Assembly (NCBI GenBank): GCA_003545155.1
Contig: DQCH01000107.1
Location: 239 to 5,343, forward strand
Direction: 5' to 3'
DNA: 5,105 nt
From: Candidatus Acetothermia bacterium
Lineage (GTDB): Bacteria > Bipolaricaulota > Bipolaricaulia > UBA7950 > UBA9294
Positions within the stretch are counted from its first letter, which is position 1. Every line of letters starts with the position of its first letter. The notes under the pieces are model-generated. The model searched no databases. It saw only the letters and a program-made list of their open reading frames with translations, and was not told where the DNA came from. Below are positions 1-5,104 of this stretch, piece by piece. The position numbers were made by a program, and so were the translations under genes.

Positions 1-445
1 CTGAGCAGGGGACAGAAGAGGATAGGAGAAAGCGAAGAACAGCGGCCTGACGTGGTGCCCGTCGAGAGAGTAACTCCATGTGTGAGATTAACTCCCCCAT
101 CTCCCTCGTCAATACGAAGAACCTCTCCTTACGCGCACTTACCCGTTGAGGAAGCACCCGGTTCACCACCAGGCCAACTGGGGCTAGGTAGTGTTCAGTA
201 ATGTGAGCGCAGAAGGCGAGCGCTTCTTCAGAGAACGACGGCCCTTTTGAAATCTCCAAAACCGGCTCCAGCGCGCCTTCGTGCTCACTCTGTGTCACTA
301 ATGCAGCAACGATTCCCCACCGCTCGGTCTCCCGGAAGCAGACCCTTACTCGCTGTCCCAGCGCGATCTCTTTCTCCAGTTCCTTTGGTATGAGAAAGTC
401 GAAGGTCTGATCAATCGGAAGTGGAAGGAGGATCCGTGCGATCAC
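1..445 (-). CDS. priA: PriA, primosomal replication-restart helicase, N-terminal part (runs off the left edge)
   Basis: PriA recognises stalled or collapsed replication forks in the bacterial cytoplasm and starts reloading of the replicative helicase. The frame is open for 148 codons, from a GTG at 445 to the window edge. Residues 2-20 (ARILLPLPIDQTFDFLIP), the G30-QRVRV strand, WGIV at 43-46, EPVLEI at 60-65 and HYLAPVG at 85-91 give the pattern of the PriA N-terminal 3'-end DNA-binding domain. RRAPRQAAVLRFL at 128-140 matches the start of the winged-helix domain that follows it. The helicase motor and Cys-rich zinc region lie outside the window. The GTG start is supported by GGAGG at 454-450 and by the family's usual N-terminus, but an ATG-only gene finder would miss it. 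The gene lies 86 bases downstream of permease 1 on the same strand. The domain pattern is seen directly; the full function is inferred from the family. Confidence 0.93.
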   Translation of the reverse strand, partial: MIARILLPLPIDQTFDFLIPKELEKEIALGQRVRVCFRETERWGIVAALVTQSEHEGALEPVLEISKGPSFSEEALAFCAHITEHYLAPVGLVVNRVLPQRVSARKERFFVLTREMGELISHMELLSRRAPRQAAVLRFLLSSSVPCS

Positions 446-449
446 CAGG

Positions 450-454
450 CCTCC
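450..454 (-). promoter_or_regulatory. Ribosome binding site of priA
   Basis: GGAGG on the minus strand ends 4 bases before the GTG at 445-443. The spacing is short but the core is perfect. It decides the non-ATG start of priA, which also fits the conserved N-terminus. Confidence 0.7.
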
Positions 455-490
455 GTGTAAAATGAGAAGTGAAAGACACCGTGTGTACCC

Positions 491-519
491 ATTGTAAGTT
501 ACCTCAGCACCGGCTCACC
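491..519 (-). promoter_or_regulatory. Weak candidate promoter for priA
   Basis: In the 86-base gap between permease 1 and priA, the minus strand has TACAAT (496-491), a good -10 match, about 45 bases before the GTG start. The hexamer 17 bases upstream (GGTGAG) is a poor -35. The gap has no hairpin followed by a T-run, so readthrough from permease 1 into priA is equally possible. Confidence 0.2.
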
Positions 520-531
520 TCTAAAGGAATT

Positions 532-1836
532 CTACAAGAGTCCTAACTTGATGGCGAGAATTAAAGCGATACTCCCGACGATGCAACTCGTAACAGTGCT
601 CAGCGAGCCACTCTTGATCCACATACGGAAGGTGATCGGGTTCTCTGTCCGCTCGCTGATCGAGACGGTGACCACGCTCGCGGTAGATCCAATTGGAGTG
701 CCATTTCCCCCGAATCCGACTCCCAGAGCCAATGCCCACCACAGGGGGGCGATGGCTACCCCACGGCTAGCGAGCCCAGAGATGATCGGAAGCATGGCTA
801 TGGTGAATGGGATGTTGTCGACCACTGCCGACATGATTGCACTTGTCCACAAGACAGCAAGCGCGGCAAATATCATTCCGTGATCGGTCAACCCCGTCAT
901 TCCCTCTGCAATTAGGTCAAGGGCTCCAGCTGCTTCCAGTCCTCCAACAATGACAAACAGGGAAAGGAAGAAGATCAGGATATCCCAGTGCACCTCGTTC
1001 AAGATCTCATGCACCGGAGGGCGCACCCAGAGAAGTCCGGCCGAAGCCCCAATCAGGGCAACAATGCCCGGGCTGAGATTGAGCGTATCGTGCAGCACGT
1101 AAAGGATGACCGTCATCCCGAGAACGATGAGCATCCTCTTTGCAGTCTGGAGATCGATCAGGGCACGTTTCTCGTTGAGGTACGTGATCTTTTCCGACGC
1201 TCCCGGGGAGGGGTGAAGTTGCCGCCTGAAGATAACTAATAGCAACAGTTGAACGACGAGCCAGACGACGAGGACGATTGGTCCGAGGTGAATAAGGAAG
1301 TCGTTGAAACTCAAGCCTGCCGCAGAACCGATCATGATGTTCGGAGGATCTCCAATCAGGGTCGCCACTCCCCCGATGTTGGAGAGGAGGGCCTCTCCCA
1401 ATAAGAGGGGAACCGCGTTCATTCCGATCACCTCTGCAATGGACAGGGTCACCGGCGCGACCACGATGATCGTCGTCACGTTGTCCAAGAACATCGAGAC
1501 CACACTGGTGAACAGACCAAGGGCGATCATCAACCGCCATGGGCTTCCCTTAGCGAGCTTCGCCGCGCGGATCGCCAGATACGTAAACAGCCCGGTCTTG
1601 TTCATGATCCCGACGATGAGCATCATCCCAAAAAGGAGAGCGATCGTATTGAAGTCGATCGCCTCCACCACGGCCGCATCGCTGTAGAAGCCGAGCCAGG
1701 TACCGAGGACAACCATTGTTGTCGCCCCAACCAGGCTGATGATCGCGCGGTGTATCCGTTCGGAGAGGATCCCTACGTAGGTAAAAACGAAGATCAGTAT
1801 TGAGATTAAGAGTGGCCAGAAAGATAATTCGCCCAT
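532..1836 (-). CDS. ArsB/NhaD/P-protein-type permease, copy 1
   Basis: A 434-residue integral membrane transporter of the ion transporter superfamily (COG1055-like: arsenite permease, NhaD Na+/H+ antiporter and P-protein relatives). About 11-13 hydrophobic segments are visible, with a polar central loop near 205-232. The two inverted-repeat halves carry paired signatures: LDNVTT (117-122) with NIGGVATLIGDPPN (153-166), and VDNIPFT (339-345) with GGNGTPIG (376-383). The segment after GGNGTPIG reads STAS where family members usually end in Asn, so S387 replaces the counterpart of N166. Length is normal. The ATG follows AGGA by 8 bases, and the N-terminus MGxLxxWP matches copy 2. The stop is TAG. 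No arsR, arsA or other ars gene lies nearby, so arsenite is not supported as substrate; an inorganic or organic anion, or Na+/H+ exchange, is equally possible. Family confidence is high, substrate unknown. Confidence 0.93.
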   Translation of the reverse strand: MGELSFWPLLISILIFVFTYVGILSERIHRAIISLVGATTMVVLGTWLGFYSDAAVVEAIDFNTIALLFGMMLIVGIMNKTGLFTYLAIRAAKLAKGSPWRLMIALGLFTSVVSMFLDNVTTIIVVAPVTLSIAEVIGMNAVPLLLGEALLSNIGGVATLIGDPPNIMIGSAAGLSFNDFLIHLGPIVLVVWLVVQLLLLVIFRRQLHPSPGASEKITYLNEKRALIDLQTAKRMLIVLGMTVILYVLHDTLNLSPGIVALIGASAGLLWVRPPVHEILNEVHWDILIFFLSLFVIVGGLEAAGALDLIAEGMTGLTDHGMIFAALAVLWTSAIMSAVVDNIPFTIAMLPIISGLASRGVAIAPLWWALALGVGFGGNGTPIGSTASVVTVSISERTENPITFRMWIKSGSLSTVTSCIVGSIALILAIKLGLL

Positions 1837-1892
1837 GCCGAAATCCTATAGCATGTTACCTACCGGTGCAATAGAAAGGCTTCCAAGACGCT

Positions 1893-1910
1893 CGGGTTCG
1901 TGAGAACTCG
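1893..1910 (+). other. Small hairpin in the inter-permease spacer
   Basis: CGGGTTC and GAACTCG form a 7-bp stem with one G-T pair around the loop GTGA, as read on the plus strand. On the minus strand, the direction of the flanking genes, the wobble becomes an A-C mismatch, so an RNA role in the permease transcript is doubtful. No T-run follows on either strand. Confidence 0.25.
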
Positions 1911-1978
1911 CTTCACTGGCGATAATTTGGCTTTACTGGTCGTCCCCCCTCCTAATTCCTTCTCATTGAGTGGTAAAA

Positions 1979-2006
1979 ATTAAATAACCATAGGAGTATT
2001 CGGTAA
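1979..2006 (-). promoter_or_regulatory. Weak candidate promoter for permease 1
   Basis: On the minus strand TTACCG (2006-2001) and TTTAAT (1984-1979) are separated by 16 bases. The -10 matches 5 of 6 consensus positions; the -35 is poor. It would give permease 1 its own transcript with a leader of about 135 bases. Copy 1 could instead be read through from copy 2. Confidence 0.25.
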
Positions 2007-2023
2007 AATTCTTATTAGATTTG

Positions 2024-3316
2024 TCACGAGATTACGAGGATCAGCACAATACTCCCAACGACGCAAGTGGCAAAACCAACGATGGAACCGCTTTTAAGCC
2101 ATCGCTTGAATGTAAGCGGTTCCTCTGTATCTTGAGCTATGGAAACGACAAGCACGTTTGCCGCCGCTCCAATCGGTGTCAAGTTGCCACCAAATCCAAC
2201 CCCGAGGGCCAACGCCCACCACAGTGGTGCAACAGGAACCCCCTGGCTGGCCAGCCCTTTTAAGATCGGCAGCATGGCGATGGTGAAAGGGACATTGCTG
2301 ACCACTCCCGAGGCGAGGGCCCCCACCCAGAGGACAACGATTGCCGTAAGGAGCATTCCATAGCGAGTGAGACTAATAATCCCGTTTCCAGCCAGATTTA
2401 GCAGCCCTCCTGCCTCTAGTCCCCCAACGATGACGAACAATGATATGAAGAATAACAGGACGTCCCATCGGATCTCGCTTAAGATCCGGTCGAGCTTCGG
2501 TCTCACCCACAGAAGGCCGAGACAGGCACCAATGAGAGCAACCAAGCCCGGATCGAGGCCTATCCGATCATGAATGAGGTAAAGAAGGATCGTAACCCCC
2601 AGCACCTTCAGCATCCGGCCCGTAGTAAGAGGATCGACAATCGCCTTTTGCTCATCCATCGCCATAAGACGGTCGACATTCTCCGGCTTGTGGGTGAGGA
2701 TAGATCGGAAGATGAAGAGAAGGAACAGTTGTGCGATGATCCAGGCCACAACGACGATCGGTGCCAGGTGTATCAGAAAATCAGTGAAGCTGAACCCGGC
2801 GGCCGAGCCTATTAGAATGTTCGGCGGATCGCCGATCAGAGTCGCAACGCCGCCAATGTTAGAGAGAAGGACCTCGCTCATCAGGAATGGAAGTACAGGT
2901 ATTCCCAAGATATCAGCCACAGAGAAGGTCACTGGGACCATGATGATGATCGTAGTCACGTTATCAAGAACCATGGAGACGAGGCTAGTAACCAACCCTA
3001 GATATACTAGAAGCAGCCACGGCTTTCCCCGAGCAAGTTTGGCTGCCTTGATTGCGAGGTACTGGAAGAAACCGGTCTCCTTGAATATCCCCACCACAAT
3101 CATCATCCCTAAGAGAAGGGAGATGGTGTTAAAATCGATCGCCTCCACCACTTGATGCACCTCATAGAAGGAGAACCAGCTTCCAACAGCAATCATCAAG
3201 ACCGCACCAGATAAGGCGATGATCGTCCGGTGGATCCTCTCGGAAAGGATCCCCACATACGTGATGACAAATATCGCCAACGATAACCAGAAAGGCCAAA
3301 CCAATAAGTCACCCAT
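2024..3316 (-). CDS. ArsB/NhaD/P-protein-type permease, copy 2
   Basis: A 430-residue paralogue of the neighbouring permease, alignable end to end without a gap and about 61% identical by hand count. It keeps LDNVTT (117-122), NIGGVATLIGDPPN (153-166) and the LWWALALGVGFGGN block (365-378). It differs at two second-half motif positions: VSNVPFT replaces VDNIPFT (Ser at 340), and GGNLTPIGAAAN replaces GGNGTPIGSTAS (Leu at 379, the family-typical Asn at 387). The central loop (about 205-232) is the least conserved part, as expected for a cytoplasmic linker. The ATG at 3316 is preceded by AGGAT about 9 bases upstream, a modest ribosome site like that of copy 1. The stop is TGA. It is the first gene of the minus-strand set and faces away from the small ORF/pus10 pair. 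Multi-spanning membrane transport is clear; substrate and coupling ion are not. Confidence 0.93.
   Translation of the reverse strand: MGDLLVWPFWLSLAIFVITYVGILSERIHRTIIALSGAVLMIAVGSWFSFYEVHQVVEAIDFNTISLLLGMMIVVGIFKETGFFQYLAIKAAKLARGKPWLLLVYLGLVTSLVSMVLDNVTTIIIMVPVTFSVADILGIPVLPFLMSEVLLSNIGGVATLIGDPPNILIGSAAGFSFTDFLIHLAPIVVVAWIIAQLFLLFIFRSILTHKPENVDRLMAMDEQKAIVDPLTTGRMLKVLGVTILLYLIHDRIGLDPGLVALIGACLGLLWVRPKLDRILSEIRWDVLLFFISLFVIVGGLEAGGLLNLAGNGIISLTRYGMLLTAIVVLWVGALASGVVSNVPFTIAMLPILKGLASQGVPVAPLWWALALGVGFGGNLTPIGAAANVLVVSIAQDTEEPLTFKRWLKSGSIVGFATCVVGSIVLILVIS
2084..2123. repeat. Perfect 10-bp inverted repeat inside the 3' end of permease 2
   Basis: GGAACCGCTT (2084-2093) and AAGCGGTTCC (2114-2123) are exact reverse complements separated by 20 bases, within the codons for residues near 399-411 of permease 2. 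The arm AAGCGGTTCC, extended to AAGCGGTTCCTC, recurs at 4900-4911 just after pus10. Permease 1 lacks the repeat at the matching place. It may be chance or an mRNA hairpin. Confidence 0.45.
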
Positions 3317-3436
3317 TCAGGGCCAATCCTAAACCAAGCAACTGCACTATGCAATCTGAACCGCATAACGGAAAACTTCGTCGTCGCAAGCCCTGGAAAG
3401 AATCATGAACCGTTGTGTGCAGGAGCATAAGGCCCC

Positions 3437-3449
3437 ACGTTTTGAACGT
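3437..3449. promoter_or_regulatory. 13-base palindrome, possible operator
   Basis: ACGTT-TTG-AACGT is a perfect 5-bp dyad with a 3-base centre. It overlaps the proposed -35 hexamer TTGAAC (3442-3447) of the plus-strand promoter, where a repressor site would be expected. It is too short to be sure. Confidence 0.25.
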
Positions 3450-3472
3450 CGTAGTTAAGGCTGGAGTAGAAT
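3442..3472 (+). promoter_or_regulatory. Candidate promoter for the small ORF and pus10
   Basis: TTGAAC (3442-3447) and TAGAAT (3467-3472) resemble -35 and -10 boxes; the 19-base spacer is longer than ideal. Transcription would begin near 3479, about 38 bases before the small ORF's GTG. This is the best plus-strand promoter candidate in the divergent gap. Confidence 0.3.
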
Positions 3473-3493
3473 AACAATAATTACTGCACCATG

Positions 3494-3505
3494 ACACACA
3501 CACAC
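3494..3505 (+). repeat. (AC)6 dinucleotide tract
   Basis: Six uninterrupted AC units lie in the leader before the small ORF. The last units form the left arm of the hairpin at 3501-3519. In the small ORF's frame the tract is upstream of the GTG start. Confidence 0.8.
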
Positions 3506-3519
3506 GCTCAATTCGTGTG
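3501..3519 (+). promoter_or_regulatory. Hairpin covering the small ORF's GTG start
   Basis: CACACG (3501-3506) and CGTGTG (3514-3519) are exact reverse complements with a 7-base loop. The right arm contains the proposed GTG start (3517-3519). In RNA it could sequester the start; in DNA it could be an operator. No Shine-Dalgarno sequence is visible before this GTG. The role is inferred. Confidence 0.3.
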
Positions 3520-3645
3520 AAACAGTGGGCTGGAGGATCGGTTACCTTCTCGATCGTCGCAGAAGACCTGGAAGCGATTGGGTTCATGCGCGAAGATCTT
3601 AAGATGATCTACTACTGTAAGTATGCAAGGCAGGAGAGCACGTGA
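3517..3645 (+). CDS. Small protein of 42 residues, translationally coupled to pus10, possibly AbrB-like
   Basis: This frame is open from the stop at 3478-3480 to a TGA at 3643-3645. From GTG at 3517 it encodes 42 residues with a protein-like composition: a GGSVTFSI strand (6-13), an acidic helix AEDLEAIGF (15-23), then REDLKMIYYC (25-34) and a basic end. The order G-S-strand, short helix ending LGF-like, then a turn and second strand recalls the AbrB/SpoVT swapped-hairpin DNA-binding domain. However, the usual 'IP' at the strand end is 'IV', and the match is by eye only. The stop overlaps the pus10 GTG as GTGA, typical of coupled genes. The start is uncertain: no ribosome site precedes 3517, and sequence-like RSIRV codons lie just upstream, so a non-standard start or a 5'-truncated remnant is possible. 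The function is not recognised with confidence. Confidence 0.42.
   Translation: MKQWAGGSVTFSIVAEDLEAIGFMREDLKMIYYCKYARQEST
3632..3636 (+). promoter_or_regulatory. Ribosome binding site of pus10
   Basis: AGGAG sits 5 bases before the GTG at 3642. An in-frame TAA at 3618-3620 leaves no room for a longer protein, so this site fixes the start. It lies inside the small ORF, consistent with coupled translation. Confidence 0.75.
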
Positions 3646-4898
3646 GTACTAAAAATCAAGAGCAACAAGGGAAAGAGGTCATCAAGGGTGCGGCGACAAT
3701 CCTACGCGCCGGCCCGATCTGCGACGACTGCCTTGGTCGAGCGTTCGCTAAGCTTGGACACGGATTCTCTAACCGTCAGCGGGGGGAAGCGCTGCGTACG
3801 CTGCTCTCTATGCTCGAGGTGGACGGAAAGCTTGGAACCTGTTGGATCTGTGATGGACTATTTGGACGCGTCGAAGACTGGGCCGCCCGTGCCGTTGCTG
3901 CTTCCAAAGGGATCGAGTTTGAAAGCTACCTGTTCGGAGTAAAGCTCTCCCCGCGGCTTTCCCAGATGGAAGCGTTCTTTAACGAGAGGTTCCCTACGGG
4001 TCTTACCGAGTCGCTCAAACACGCGTTCAATCGCGAGGTGGGGAAGGCCTTCGAGGCTAAGAGCGGCCACGGCACGGTGGAGCTCACCAACCCTCACCTC
4101 TCCTTCATCATCGACCTGGCACAGAGTAAGATCGAGCTTCGCATTCTTTCTCTGTATATCTACGGCCGCTACCTCAAGCTTGTCCGCGGAATCCCGCAGA
4201 CCCGCTGGCCTTGCCGCCATTGCCGCGGAGAGGGATGCAAAGCGTGCGGGTTCACGGGGAAGCAGTACCCCGAATCGGTGGAGGAACTCGTCGCTGCCCC
4301 GTTTCTCGTAGCAGCAGGAGCAAGCGAGTCGCATTTGCACGGTGCGGGACGCGAGGACATCGACGCCCGTATGCTCGGGACGGGTCGACCGTTCGTCCTG
4401 GAAGTCGTCTCCCCGAGAAGCCGCTGTCTCGACCTTCCGTCGTTGCAAGAGGCCGTCAACACCGGTTCTTCGGAGAAGGTAGAGGTAAGCGAACTCCACT
4501 TTGTCCCTCGCGAGACGGTCGCCTTAGTCAAGGAGACACACGCCAAGAAGACCTACCGCGCTCTGGTCGCATTTGAGAAGGACATTTTCCCCGAGACGCT
4601 CACTAAAGCGCTTGATAGCCTGATAGGGACGATTAAACAACGAACCCCACAGCGTGTCTCCCACCGCCGCGCCGACTTGGTGCGAGAGCGGTGCCTCCTT
4701 GAGGCAAAAGGGAACCTTCTCTCTCCTCGCCAAGCGGAGCTTAAGCTTTGTGGTGAGGGAGGGCTCTACATCAAAGAACTCGTCTCCGGGGACAACGGTC
4801 GCACACTTCCCAGCCTGGCAGCACGGCTTGGCGTTGCGTCGCGCGTCGTCGAGCTTGATGTAATCGATGTTACATCTGAATCTTTTCCGGATTCTTGA
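3642..4898 (+). CDS. pus10: tRNA pseudouridine synthase Pus10 (archaeal type)
   Basis: Pus10 converts uridines 54 and/or 55 in the T-loop of tRNA to pseudouridine in the cytoplasm; the archaeal enzyme does both. This 418-residue protein has the normal archaeal length. Near the N-terminus are the zinc-binding pairs C27-DD-C30 (followed by LGRAFAKLGHG) and C67-WI-C70. A THUMP-like RNA-binding region follows at about 80-175. The hallmark YGRYLKLVRGIPQTRWPC spans 174-191, then C191/C194 and C199/C202 give a second Cys cluster, and GKQYPESVEEL (206-216) leads into the catalytic domain. HGAGREDIDARMLGTGRPF (233-251) holds the catalytic Asp, D239. QRTPQRVSHRRADLVR (333-348) and GGLYIKELVSGDNGRT (373-388) complete the family pattern. 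Nothing essential is missing. Bacteria normally make pseudouridine 55 with TruB, so this gene beside priA is unusual. The start is GTG, overlapping the stop of the small ORF upstream. Confidence 0.96.
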   Translation: MSTKNQEQQGKEVIKGAATILRAGPICDDCLGRAFAKLGHGFSNRQRGEALRTLLSMLEVDGKLGTCWICDGLFGRVEDWAARAVAASKGIEFESYLFGVKLSPRLSQMEAFFNERFPTGLTESLKHAFNREVGKAFEAKSGHGTVELTNPHLSFIIDLAQSKIELRILSLYIYGRYLKLVRGIPQTRWPCRHCRGEGCKACGFTGKQYPESVEELVAAPFLVAAGASESHLHGAGREDIDARMLGTGRPFVLEVVSPRSRCLDLPSLQEAVNTGSSEKVEVSELHFVPRETVALVKETHAKKTYRALVAFEKDIFPETLTKALDSLIGTIKQRTPQRVSHRRADLVRERCLLEAKGNLLSPRQAELKLCGEGGLYIKELVSGDNGRTLPSLAARLGVASRVVELDVIDVTSESFPDS

Positions 4899-4916
4899 AA
4901 AGCGGTTCCTCACTGC

Positions 4917-4935
4917 CTTGAGTGGGTAACTCAAG
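4917..4935 (+). terminator. Hairpin 19 bases after pus10, possible transcript end
   Basis: CTTGAGT and ACTCAAG form a perfect 7-bp stem with the loop GGGTA. The sequence after it is A-rich on the plus strand, with no T-run, so it is not a standard intrinsic terminator. It could protect the 3' end of the mRNA or act with a termination factor. Confidence 0.35.
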
Positions 4936-4960
4936 AGAAAGAATGAAACGACAAGATTCT

Positions 4961-5011
4961 CGCAAAGGCCTGTCTGCGTCCGAAGGACAGGCAGGCGCTA
5001 AGAACGCAAAG
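4961..5011. repeat. Repeat-like element: hairpin flanked by CGCAAAG
   Basis: Two copies of CGCAAAG (4961-4967, 5005-5011) flank an imperfect hairpin (4969-4995): CCTGTCTGCGTCC against GGACAGGCAGG around the triloop GAA, with one G-T pair and a two-base CG bulge. The compact GC-rich stem with short A-rich flanks looks like a dispersed intergenic repeat of the REP/MITE kind. Only one copy is in the window, so dispersal is inferred. Confidence 0.5.
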
Positions 5012-5032
5012 AACGGAGAAAAAACAGGATCG

Positions 5033-5062
5033 ATAGGAATCCAATAACCTATGAGGAATCCA
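5033..5062. repeat. 9-base direct repeat overlapping a short inverted repeat
   Basis: AGGAATCCA occurs at 5035-5043 and 5054-5062, a 19-base period. ATAGG (5033-5037) and CCTAT (5048-5052) form a 5-bp inverted repeat across the first copy. The function is unknown; it may be degenerate intergenic repeat material. Confidence 0.4.
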
Positions 5063-5085
5063 GGAGAAAGCTAAGGGTGTACTAA

Positions 5086-5104
5086 GCTGATTGCTGACGG
5101 CTGA
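5086..5104. repeat. Three GCTGA units at 7-base spacing at the right edge
   Basis: GCTGA starts at 5086, 5093 and 5100, so the unit is GCTGANN. The array reaches within one base of the window end and may continue beyond it, so its true length is unknown. Confidence 0.5.

Larger units (their letters stand above)
1837..2023. other. Spacer between the two permeases, no gene
   Basis: This 187-base stretch holds no credible ORF. It contains an AT-rich tract (about 1975-1990) with a possible minus-strand promoter. It also has a purine-rich TAGGAGGGGGG (minus strand, 1954-1944) resembling a Shine-Dalgarno sequence with no start codon in range, and a small hairpin at 1893-1910. There is no convincing intrinsic terminator after permease 2. 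Confidence 0.6.
3317..3516. other. Divergent intergenic region between permease 2 and the small ORF
   Basis: About 200 bases without a credible gene. It should hold the promoters of both directions. On the plus strand a TTGAAC/TAGAAT pair is visible, overlapped by a palindrome (3437-3449), followed by an (AC)6 tract and a hairpin reaching into the small ORF. No good promoter for permease 2 could be read on the minus strand. Plus-strand stops at 3472-3474 and 3478-3480 limit how far the small ORF could extend upstream. Confidence 0.6.

Noticed and set aside
1007..1540. 177-codon minus-strand ORF in another frame of permease 1
   Set aside because: Off-frame shadow with Arg/Pro/Asp/His-rich composition, while the permease frame shows clear family motifs.
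1304..1687. Plus-strand ORFs opposite the conserved permease motifs (also 2688-3155)
   Set aside because: They resemble each other only because they are the reverse strands of the two paralogues; composition is not protein-like.
532..3316. Arsenite efflux operon
   Set aside because: The permeases belong to the broad family, but no arsR, arsA, arsC or arsD is present, so arsenic resistance cannot be claimed.
3347..3406. 19-residue minus-strand ORF (ATG at 3406) upstream of permease 2, possible leader peptide
   Set aside because: No ribosome site and no attenuator-like hairpin follows; this length is expected by chance.
3349..3408. 19-residue plus-strand ORF starting at ATG 3349
   Set aside because: No ribosome site, unremarkable composition, and it ends far from any gene.
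3309..3587. 92-codon minus-strand ORF starting in the small ORF region and ending inside the permease 2 start
   Set aside because: It has no ribosome site, a Cys/Ser/Thr-rich composition without domain pattern, and is antisense to the better small ORF. It would occupy the divergent promoter region.
3858..4499. 213-codon minus-strand ORF opposite pus10
   Set aside because: It is the antisense shadow of a confidently recognised gene, with Arg/Leu-rich low-information composition and no family pattern.
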